Shown: in pieces, positions 24,462 to 31,355 of the stretch
Position numbering within the stretch: the stretch's first letter is position 1
How the letters are laid out: the number at the start of each line of letters is the position of its first letter
Source: CAXXOK01 sp963674895
GTDB lineage: Bacteria; Bacillota; Clostridia; Christensenellales; Aristaeellaceae
Direction: 5' to 3'
Length of the DNA: 64,000 bases
NCBI GenBank assembly: GCA_963674895.2
Contig: CAXXCY010000003.1
Location: 1,860,001-1,924,000 of the forward strand
The notes under the pieces: generated by a model
What the model was told of the DNA's origin: nothing
The model's input: the letters and a program-made list of their open reading frames with translations, nothing else
The model's database searches: none
Position numbers and translations under genes: made by a program

Positions 24462-25508
24462 ATGAAACCGTCCAGAAAACCGGAGATCGGCTTTTTCGAA
24501 AAATACCTCACCGTTTGGGTTTTGCTGTGCATGGGCGCCGGCGTTCTGATCGGCAAGTTCCTTCCCCGTGTCCCGGCTTTTTTATCGCAGTTCGAGTATG
24601 CCAACGTATCCATCCCCATCGCGCTGCTGATCTGGCTGATGATCTATCCGATGATGCTGAAGGTGGATTTCCAAAGCATACAAAACGTCGGCAAAAATCC
24701 CAAGGGATTGTTTGTGACCTGGTCGGTCAACTGGCTGATCAAGCCGTTTTCGATGTTCGCCATCGCCTGGATTTTTTTCTTCGTGATTTTCAAGGCATGG
24801 ATTCCCCCGTCCCTCGCCCGTGCTTACCTGGCCGGCGCGGTGCTGCTGGGCGCGGCGCCGTGTACGGCGATGGTTTTCGTATGGAGCCACCTGACCAAGG
24901 GCGATCCCGCCTATACCGTGGTGCAGGTCGCGACAAACGACCTGATCATTCTGGTCGCGTTCACGCCGATCGTCGCGCTGCTGCTTGGCATCGGCGGTAT
25001 CGCGATTCCATGGGATACGCTGCTGCTTTCCGTGGGCCTGTTTGTCGTGATCCCGCTTGCGGGCGGCATGCTCACGCGCCGGTATATCGTGAAAAAGCGC
25101 GGGACGGAATACCTGAACCAAACCTTTCTCCCGAAATTCTCAGGCGTCACAATGATCGGGCTCCTGCTCACGCTGGTTATCATTTTCTCGTTCCAGGGCG
25201 ACGTAATCATCGGCAATCCGCTGCACATCCTGCTGATCGCCGTACCGCTTTCGCTGCAGACAAGCCTGATCTTTTTCATCGCGTATTTGCTGTCCAAAGC
25301 CCTGAAACTGCCGCATTGCATCGCGGCGCCGGCGGGCATGATCGGCGCCAGCAATTTTTTCGAACTCGCGGTAGCGGTCAGCATTTCGCTGTTCGGCGCG
25401 TCCTCCCCCGCGACGCTTGCGACCATCGTCGGCGTGCTGGTGGAGGTGCCCGTGATGCTGATGCTGGTGAGGATCGCCAATCGTACGAGGGGATGGTTTC
25501 CATCCTGA
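24462..25508 (+). CDS. acr3: Arsenite efflux permease Acr3
   Basis: A 348-residue permease with about ten membrane segments that exports arsenite using the proton gradient. The conserved Cys appears in GAAPCTAMVFVWS in the fourth segment, and APAGMIGASNFFELAVAVS is the conserved late segment. The ATG at 24462 follows GGGAGG. It is first in an operon with arsM and arsC under a palindromic operator. Confidence 0.95.
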   Translation: MKPSRKPEIGFFEKYLTVWVLLCMGAGVLIGKFLPRVPAFLSQFEYANVSIPIALLIWLMIYPMMLKVDFQSIQNVGKNPKGLFVTWSVNWLIKPFSMFAIAWIFFFVIFKAWIPPSLARAYLAGAVLLGAAPCTAMVFVWSHLTKGDPAYTVVQVATNDLIILVAFTPIVALLLGIGGIAIPWDTLLLSVGLFVVIPLAGGMLTRRYIVKKRGTEYLNQTFLPKFSGVTMIGLLLTLVIIFSFQGDVIIGNPLHILLIAVPLSLQTSLIFFIAYLLSKALKLPHCIAAPAGMIGASNFFELAVAVSISLFGASSPATLATIVGVLVEVPVMLMLVRIANRTRGWFPS

Positions 25509-25530
25509 TTCCAGAAAGGAAGGATTCCCG

Positions 25531-26337
25531 ATGAATAATAAGGAAACACTGCGCGGCGCAATTCGCATCAATTACGCAAAGATAGCCCGAAAAAGCGCGA
25601 AAGGCTGCTGCGGCAGCGGATGCGGTTGCGAAGGAACGCCGGATACCACAGCCGCGTACACTCAAATGATTGGCTACCGGCAAGACGATATCCTCGGCGT
25701 TCCCGCTGATGCAAACATGAATTTGGGCTGCGGCAATCCGCTGGCTCTCGCCTCCCTCCGGGAAGGGGAGACCGTGCTGGATCTGGGCAGCGGGGGCGGG
25801 CTGGACTGTTTTCTGGCCAGCCGCAGCGTAGGAGAACGCGGATATGTGATCGGTGTGGATATGACGCCCGATATGATCGCTCTGGCCCTCAGCAACGCTG
25901 AAAAACACGGATACAAAAACGTGGAATTCCGTTTGGGGGAGATTGAGCATCTGCCCGTTGCCGATAACTCGATCGACGTGATCCTTTCCAACTGCGTCAT
26001 TAACCTGTCCATCGACAAGCGTCAGGTCTATCGGGAAGCGTATCGGGTCCTGAAGCCCGGCGGCAGGCTTTCCATCTCCGACGTCGTTTCGCTCAAGCCT
26101 TTGCCGGAAGAGGCAAAAAACGACGTCTCGCTGGTCTGCGGCTGCATCGGCGGCGCGGAGACCGCGGAAAATGTCCGCGCCATGCTTCTGGATGCCGGCT
26201 TCGAGGATATCGATATAGAGCCGAAGGAGCAAAGCAGCAATATCATCCGCTCCTGGGGTTTCCAGGGGCGGCCGGAGGACTACGCGGTATCCTGCGATAT
26301 ACGGGCGGAGAAGCCGGAGGAAGCGGAACGATGCTAA
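25531..26337 (+). CDS. arsM: Arsenite S-adenosylmethionine methyltransferase
   Basis: The 268-residue SAM-dependent methyltransferase has the glycine motif LDLGSGGGLDCF, followed by GVDMTPDM, the Cys-bearing LSNCVINLS, and CGCIGGA; these Cys bind As(III). An additional Cys cluster CCGSGCGC at about 27-34 near the N-terminus is typical of ArsM. It converts arsenite to methylated forms. It follows acr3 by 22 bases and overlaps arsC by 7. Confidence 0.93.
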   Translation: MNNKETLRGAIRINYAKIARKSAKGCCGSGCGCEGTPDTTAAYTQMIGYRQDDILGVPADANMNLGCGNPLALASLREGETVLDLGSGGGLDCFLASRSVGERGYVIGVDMTPDMIALALSNAEKHGYKNVEFRLGEIEHLPVADNSIDVILSNCVINLSIDKRQVYREAYRVLKPGGRLSISDVVSLKPLPEEAKNDVSLVCGCIGGAETAENVRAMLLDAGFEDIDIEPKEQSSNIIRSWGFQGRPEDYAVSCDIRAEKPEEAERC

Positions 26338-26732
26338 AGGCGGCCTTTATCTGCGTACACAATTCCTGCCGCAGCCAGATTGCCGAGGCGCTTGGCAAAC
26401 GCTATGCCGCAGACCGTTTTGAAAGCTATTCGGCGGGCACGGAGGTGAAAGACAGAATTAACCCCGACGCCGTCCGCATCATGAAGGCGCGCTACGGAAT
26501 TGACATGGAACTTACGCAGCGCCCGAAGCTGCTCAGCGATGTCCCGTCCGTGGACATCGTCATTACGATGGGCTGCAACGTGCGCTGCCCGTTTCTACCC
26601 TGCAAACACCGCGAAGACTGGGGGCTTGACGACCCCACGGGGCAGGGCGACGAGGCGTTCCGCCGCGTGATCGACGCTATCGAACGAAAAATCAAAGAAC
26701 TCGCAGAAAACTGCGAGTCCTTCCTGTCCTGA
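26331..26732 (+). CDS. arsC: Arsenate reductase, low-molecular-weight phosphatase type
   Basis: The 133-residue protein has the P-loop CVHNSCRS (8-15) with the catalytic Cys and Arg, and the later MGCNVRCPFLPC and EDWGLDDP segments that carry the resolving Cys residues and catalytic Asp. It reduces arsenate to arsenite, which Acr3 then exports; thioredoxin coupling is expected for this class. Its ATG lies inside the arsM end. An 8-bp hairpin at about 26699-26718 falls in the last codons but lacks a T run. Confidence 0.94.
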   Translation: MLKAAFICVHNSCRSQIAEALGKRYAADRFESYSAGTEVKDRINPDAVRIMKARYGIDMELTQRPKLLSDVPSVDIVITMGCNVRCPFLPCKHREDWGLDDPTGQGDEAFRRVIDAIERKIKELAENCESFLS

Positions 26733-26781
26733 TTTACAACGGTTCAAAAAGGACGTAAAACTCGTGCGCCACGGCGCCCTT

Positions 26782-27351
26782 TTACAGTTCAAATCTCTCC
26801 AGAACCTTCCGGGCCACGCGCACCCGCGGCATGCGGCTGTCCATGGCCTCTTTTTCAAGCACCCGGTGCGCCTCCTCCTCGGTCATGCGCATGTGCTCGA
26901 TCAGCAGGCATTTCGCGCGGTCGATGATTTTCAATTCCTCGTATCGGATTTGCAACCGCGCGGTCTGTTCCTTATACATCAGCAGGCGGTTCCGGCAGGC
27001 AATCCCCACCTTGACCGCCTGTTCAAACAGGAGCATGTTCACGGGCTTGGTCACGATCAGCACGCCGGCCTCCATGGCGGTATCCGCGATCATGGCGGCC
27101 ATCTCGGTCTTCACCAGCAGCACAACCGCGGCCGTGGTATTGCGCGCAAGGTCCGTTGCCAATTCCAGCCCGGACTCATCCTGCAGGGGCGCATTGATTA
27201 AAGCAAGCGAAAACACATCTCCGCTTGCTCTCCGGCGCGCCTGCGCCGCATTCGCCGTCTGGACAACCTCGCCGATGCAAATGGCGCTGATCCATTCCTT
27301 CAGCTTTTCCTGCCCCTTCGCGGCTACCAGTAAGTTGCGCTCCTGCGTCAA
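26782..27351 (-). CDS. ANTAR-domain response regulator with altered receiver
   Basis: The 189-residue protein has an N-terminal receiver-like domain (about 1-120) and a C-terminal ANTAR RNA-binding domain with KCLLIEHMRMTEEEAHR. ANTAR proteins bind paired hairpins and prevent termination. The normal phospho-acceptor Asp appears replaced by Asn in LALINAPLQDESG, while the later Lys-Pro (VTKPVN) remains, so phosphorylation control is probably lost. The start is TTG at 27351 behind GGAGAG. It follows the glnA-like gene by 23 bases; ANTAR regulators beside glutamine synthetase genes are known in Clostridia. Confidence 0.85.
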   Translation of the reverse strand: MTQERNLLVAAKGQEKLKEWISAICIGEVVQTANAAQARRRASGDVFSLALINAPLQDESGLELATDLARNTTAAVVLLVKTEMAAMIADTAMEAGVLIVTKPVNMLLFEQAVKVGIACRNRLLMYKEQTARLQIRYEELKIIDRAKCLLIEHMRMTEEEAHRVLEKEAMDSRMPRVRVARKVLERFEL

Positions 27352-27374
27352 AATGAAGCTCTCCTATCCCGCCG

Positions 27375-28658
27375 TCAGAAACATTGAAACTGCTTGTTGA
27401 ACAGGCTGGTTTTATCCTGGCGGTCGAGCTGCAGCATTTCTTCGGCATTGCGCAGGAAGGTTTCCAGTACGCTTTCCGGCAGTGCGCGCTTGATAAACCC
27501 GCTGTCCTTGGCCGCGGCGATGGCCGCGGTCAGGGATTCGGGAAGCATGGGCATCTCTTTCCATCCGCTGGTCACGGCCGGGGGAAGCGCCTCGCTGTGC
27601 TCGATACCCTCCAGCGCCGCGTGGATGATCAGCGCGTACGCCAGGTAGGCGTTGGACAGGCTGTCCGCGCTGGTGATCTGCATGCGCGCGAAGCGGTGCT
27701 GCGGCAGCGGCACACGGACGGCGTTGAGGTTGCGCTGGTGCGACCAGCAAACGCGGTTGGGCGTTTCGCCGTCCGTCAGGCGGTCGTAGCTGTTGGGAAT
27801 GGGATTGAGGAACAGCGTCATATCCGAAAGCCGGTTGATAACCCCCGCCATGGCGGCTTTCGCCTCGGGGAGCAGCTCCCCGTTTTCCATGCGGAACAGG
27901 TTTTTCCGCTCCTTGAAAAGCGCCAGGTTCACCTTGAACGCGTTGCCGAACTGATCGGGCAGGGGCTTTGGCATAAAGGACGCGCTCAGTCCGTACCGCG
28001 CGGCGATGGTGCGCACGGCGTTATGAAACGCCGCCAGATGGTCCGCGCCGGTCAGGGGCTCGGCGCGGTGGAAATCAATCTCGTTTTGGCCCGGCCCGCG
28101 CTCGTGGTGGCTGAGTTCCGGGCGGATGTTCATGGACAACAGCGTCAGGCAGATTTCCCGGCGCACGTCCTCCCCGCGGTCCAGCGGCGCGACGTCCAGA
28201 TAGCCGCCCATATCCTGCGGGCGGGTGGTAATCCGCCCCTGCTCGTCGGATTCAAACAGGTAGAACTCGCATTCCGCGCCGATGCGGATGGAGTACCCGC
28301 GCTCGCCGGCCAGCTCCTCCGCCCTGCGCAGGATACCGCGCGTATCGCCCTCGTAGGGCTTGCCGTCCGGCGTCTGCACGTCGCACAGCAGGCGGCATAC
28401 GCGGCCGGCCTGCGGCCGCCACGGGAGGATGCACAGGGTTTCGGGATCGGGGCGCAGCATCAGGTCGCCTTTCTCCCCGCCCGAGCGAAAGCCCTTGACC
28501 GCCGTGGAATCAAACGGGACGCCCTGCTCGAATGCCTCCTCCAGCAAATCCGGCTGGATGGCGATGTTTTTCAGTTTTCCAAACAGGTCCGGAAACGCCA
28601 GGCGGACAAACTTGACGTCGTTCTCCTCTAAAAAATCCATGACCTCTTTCGCAAGCAT
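27375..28658 (-). CDS. Glutamine synthetase homologue with degenerate active site
   Basis: The 427-residue protein aligns along type I glutamine synthetase: GAECEFYLFE at 128-137, GPGQNEIDF at 188-196, NPIPNSYDR at 285-293, CWSHQRN near 314. Two key motifs differ. In the GSGMHxH motif the two His positions are Lys242 and Asn244, and in the RxExR motif the Glu and Arg are Gln327 and Thr329. The His, Glu and Arg are metal or substrate ligands in the family. It may therefore be a non-classical ligase or a regulatory pseudoenzyme. ATG 28658 is chosen over the GTG at 28676 because GGGGAGG lies 6 bases before it. Confidence 0.8.
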   Translation of the reverse strand: MLAKEVMDFLEENDVKFVRLAFPDLFGKLKNIAIQPDLLEEAFEQGVPFDSTAVKGFRSGGEKGDLMLRPDPETLCILPWRPQAGRVCRLLCDVQTPDGKPYEGDTRGILRRAEELAGERGYSIRIGAECEFYLFESDEQGRITTRPQDMGGYLDVAPLDRGEDVRREICLTLLSMNIRPELSHHERGPGQNEIDFHRAEPLTGADHLAAFHNAVRTIAARYGLSASFMPKPLPDQFGNAFKVNLALFKERKNLFRMENGELLPEAKAAMAGVINRLSDMTLFLNPIPNSYDRLTDGETPNRVCWSHQRNLNAVRVPLPQHRFARMQITSADSLSNAYLAYALIIHAALEGIEHSEALPPAVTSGWKEMPMLPESLTAAIAAAKDSGFIKRALPESVLETFLRNAEEMLQLDRQDKTSLFNKQFQCF

Positions 28659-28715
28659 CGGATTCCTCCCCGTCACTCTGTGTCAAATCCGCGCCGCGGC
28701 GGGCCGTTCATTCAC

Positions 28716-29927
28716 CTATTCCCTGAGCTCCAGCAGCTTCTGTTTGAGTTGCGATTCCAGGACCAGCAGCTGTTTCTCCGCGTCGATGCGCTGCTGGCGG
28801 CCTTCCTTCTGCACGTTCATCACTTCGGTGATGGTGTCGATCAGGTCCTGATTGGTTTTAGACAGCGTCGTGATATCGATGATGCCGCGCTCGGCTTCTT
28901 TCGCGGTTTCGATGGTGCCCATCTTGAGCATCTCGGCGTTCTTCTTGAGCAGTTCGTTAGTCATGTTGGTGACGGCCGTCTGCGCGTGGAGCGCCTGCTG
29001 GCTGCGGGCCAGGCCCAGCGCGATGACGATCTGGCTCTTCCAAAGCGGCAGGGTGTTGGATAGCGTGGACTGGATGCGCTCCACCAGAAGGCTGTCGTTG
29101 TTTTGCAGCAGCCGGATCTGCGGCGCCATCTGCAGGGCGACCGTGCGCGTGAGCTTGAGGTCGTGGAGCTTCTTTTCAAAGCGGTCGCACGCCGTGGACA
29201 GGTCGTTCACGCGCTGCGCGTCCATGGTGTCGCCGCTGGCTTTGGCCTTGGCGCTGAGCTCCTGCAGGGCGCCCGCGCGTACCTCTGCGAGCTTTTTCTC
29301 GCCCGCGATGATATACATCGTCAGCTCCTTGAAGTACTGTGTGTTCATCTCATAGAGATGATTGAGCATGCTGATATCCTTGAGCAGCCTGCGCTGGTTC
29401 TCCTCCAGGGTCGAGGCCACCTCGTCTACGTTCACGTCCACCTTCTCGTAGCGGTTCTTGATCTCTTCGAAATTCCTTTTCGCGTTCCAAAACAGACCGC
29501 GAATGCCGGAGGGCTTGTCCGCCTCGGTGGAGAATCCCTTGATTTCGCTGATCAGCTTGACCAGCATTTCGCCGGTTTCGCCTGTCTGGTCGGTGCGCAC
29601 GGTTGCCAGCGCGCTGTCCGAAAAATCGGCAACCTTCTTCTGCGCGCTCGCGCCGTAGAGCAGCACATGCTCGGGGTTCTCGATATCGATTTTCTTGGAA
29701 AATTCCTCGATCGTCTGCTTCTCGGTGGGGCTGAGCATGGAGGTATCCAGCTCCTGCAGCGCGGCTTCGGCGATCTTGGCTGATTTTGCGGTCGGCGCGG
29801 TGGCGTTGACCTTCTCCAGCGCCGCGACAGCCTCCTCCAGGTCCGCCTTGTCCTTGGCCATGGACTGGGTATCCAACGATAGAACCGGCATTTCCGCCGC
29901 TTTGGAATCCGTGTTTGCGTCCGTCAT
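28716..29927 (-). CDS. telA: Toxic anion resistance protein, TelA/YceH family
   Basis: The 403-residue, mostly helical cytoplasmic protein matches the TelA (KlaA) family: KLISEIKGF, FWNAKRNFEEIKNRYEKV, and the conserved LQNNDSLLVERIQSTLSNTLPLWKSQ. Family members have been tied to tellurite and cell-envelope stress resistance without a clear mechanism. The ATG follows GGAGGATAG. XpaC and TelA are usual neighbours in Firmicutes, as here. Confidence 0.9.
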   Translation of the reverse strand: MTDANTDSKAAEMPVLSLDTQSMAKDKADLEEAVAALEKVNATAPTAKSAKIAEAALQELDTSMLSPTEKQTIEEFSKKIDIENPEHVLLYGASAQKKVADFSDSALATVRTDQTGETGEMLVKLISEIKGFSTEADKPSGIRGLFWNAKRNFEEIKNRYEKVDVNVDEVASTLEENQRRLLKDISMLNHLYEMNTQYFKELTMYIIAGEKKLAEVRAGALQELSAKAKASGDTMDAQRVNDLSTACDRFEKKLHDLKLTRTVALQMAPQIRLLQNNDSLLVERIQSTLSNTLPLWKSQIVIALGLARSQQALHAQTAVTNMTNELLKKNAEMLKMGTIETAKEAERGIIDITTLSKTNQDLIDTITEVMNVQKEGRQQRIDAEKQLLVLESQLKQKLLELRE

Positions 29928-29941
29928 GAACCTATCCTCCT

Positions 29942-30799
29942 TTATTGTTCGATCTGCCGCGCCTGCGCCGTGCTGCCCGCGGCCGCCGACTGCTGTTCCA
30001 GCTGTTCCTGCTGCATTGGCTGCGGCGCGGCCTTTTTCTCCTTTTTGTCCAGCGCGGCGTTGATCTCCGCCGCGCGCCTGGCCTGGTCGGCCGCGATCTG
30101 CAGCTCCGTCTCGGTCAGGCCGTCGCGCTTGAGCATCTGCTCCAGCACGTCGATATCCGTGGTGATATCCAGCACGTCGTCCTGATAGAGCTTGCTCAAG
30201 AGCTTCTGGCAGCCCTTGATGACGGTGCCCAGCGCGTCGTCGATGCGCTGGCGCGCTTCGACGATCTCGCTGCCGCCGACTCCGCGCTCGCTGATCACCC
30301 GGTAGGTTCTGACGATCTTCAGGGTCGTCGGCAGGTAGTACTCCATGAACTTGCGGATCTGCGGCGCTTTTTCAGGCTTGTCGTGCACGGTGCGGAAGAT
30401 TTCCCCGCACAAAATCTCCAGCTGCGCCAGCTTGTCCGTAAGCAGCGCGTCCGGGATCTTCAGGTTTTCCTCGCGGATCTGCCGGATAGTTTCCTGCCCC
30501 TTTTCCAGCACCGTATCCACGTCGGGGTTGCCCGTCTTCTCCACGGGAGGCGCAGCCACGGGCCGGGCCGCGCGCGCCTGGCGTTCTTTATTCTGGTTGT
30601 TATTCGCCTTTAAGTCAAGCCCGGACGCCATAGAGCGGACGATGGAACTCACCAGCCCGGCCAGAATAAACCCGGCGATCAGGCCGCCGAAACCGCCGAT
30701 GCGCAGGAACAAAAAATATATCGCAAGGGTGATGCCGAACGCCATGCTTCCGGCTTTTTTCCCTTGTTTTTGTCTGTCTTTCCTCGATTGACTGCTCAT
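29942..30799 (-). CDS. xpaC: XpaC-like protein (5-bromo-4-chloroindolyl phosphate hydrolysis family)
   Basis: The 285-residue protein has two membrane segments within residues 18-55, then a helical cytoplasmic region with IPDALLTDKLAQLEILCGEIF and the conserved YYLPTTLKIVRTY. This is the XpaC family (PF10112 as I recall); despite the name no hydrolase role is proven. The C-terminal 40 residues are Gln/Ala-rich. It is the first gene of the xpaC-telA-glnA-like-ANTAR unit. Confidence 0.85.
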   Translation of the reverse strand: MSSQSRKDRQKQGKKAGSMAFGITLAIYFLFLRIGGFGGLIAGFILAGLVSSIVRSMASGLDLKANNNQNKERQARAARPVAAPPVEKTGNPDVDTVLEKGQETIRQIREENLKIPDALLTDKLAQLEILCGEIFRTVHDKPEKAPQIRKFMEYYLPTTLKIVRTYRVISERGVGGSEIVEARQRIDDALGTVIKGCQKLLSKLYQDDVLDITTDIDVLEQMLKRDGLTETELQIAADQARRAAEINAALDKKEKKAAPQPMQQEQLEQQSAAAGSTAQARQIEQ

Positions 30800-31033
30800 G
30801 CTTACTCCCCTGTTTTCATCCGTATCGCTTCGTTTCTTTCAACTTCCAAAGTATAGCATATTCCAGTGGGCAAGAAAAGACAATACGCTTGAAATCTGCT
30901 GAGGAGAGGATGAACACAGCATTAGAATGTTCTGCATGCGCATTTTTTACATCCTGCTGCAACGTAAGCGGAGCCTTGGCCTATGCGCTTTCTTCCCCTT
31001 CGCTGCGCCTGCGCTGCCGCGGCTGAAAACGCG
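30800..31033. other. Intergenic region, no gene seen
   Basis: This stretch separates divergent xpaC and the oxidoreductase operon. A TATACT box on the minus strand near 30860 may serve xpaC but has a poor -35. I see no other structured element. Confidence 0.5.
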
Positions 31034-31062
31034 TTGACAATCCCTAGCCGTAGGCTTATGAT
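31034..31062 (+). promoter_or_regulatory. Promoter of the ferredoxin oxidoreductase operon
   Basis: TTGACA (31034-31039), 17-base spacer, TATGAT (31057-31062), about 40 bases before the ferredoxin start. Confidence 0.8.
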
Positions 31063-31107
31063 AAACAACGAATGACAATTGCGCATGCACCGAAGGGAGG
31101 CGGAAAT

Positions 31108-31314
31108 ATGGCTTCGGTCACCGTCAACGAAAACCTATGCAAAGGCTGCGGACTGTGCGTGGACGCCTGTCCCAAGAAAATTATGAAGCTGGATCTTTCG
31201 CTCATCAACCACAAAGGCTACCATACGGCGTACTGCTCCGCGGCGGAGGAGTGCATCGGCTGCGCGTTTTGCGCCATGATGTGCCCCGACGTGGCGATCT
31301 TCGTCGAGAAATGA
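31108..31314 (+). CDS. 2-oxoacid:ferredoxin oxidoreductase ferredoxin (delta) subunit
   Basis: The 68-residue protein has two 4Fe-4S clusters: CKGCGLCVDACPKK and CIGCAFCAMMCPD. It is the electron-transfer delta subunit found at the head of vor/kor operons. ATG at 31108 is selected by AGGGAGG 7 bases upstream rather than an ATG at 31072. It is followed by the alpha, beta and gamma subunit genes. Confidence 0.92.
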   Translation: MASVTVNENLCKGCGLCVDACPKKIMKLDLSLINHKGYHTAYCSAAEECIGCAFCAMMCPDVAIFVEK

Positions 31315-31355
31315 TGAATTAGTATCGCGGCTTGCGCCGGAAAGGAACGCTTATA

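Noticed and set aside
26699..26718. Perfect hairpin at the end of arsC as operon terminator
   Set aside because: It lies inside the coding sequence and has no T run after it.
28659..28676. GTG start at 28676 for the glutamine synthetase homologue
   Set aside because: The strong GGGGAGG lies between this GTG and the ATG at 28658, so the ATG is the better start.
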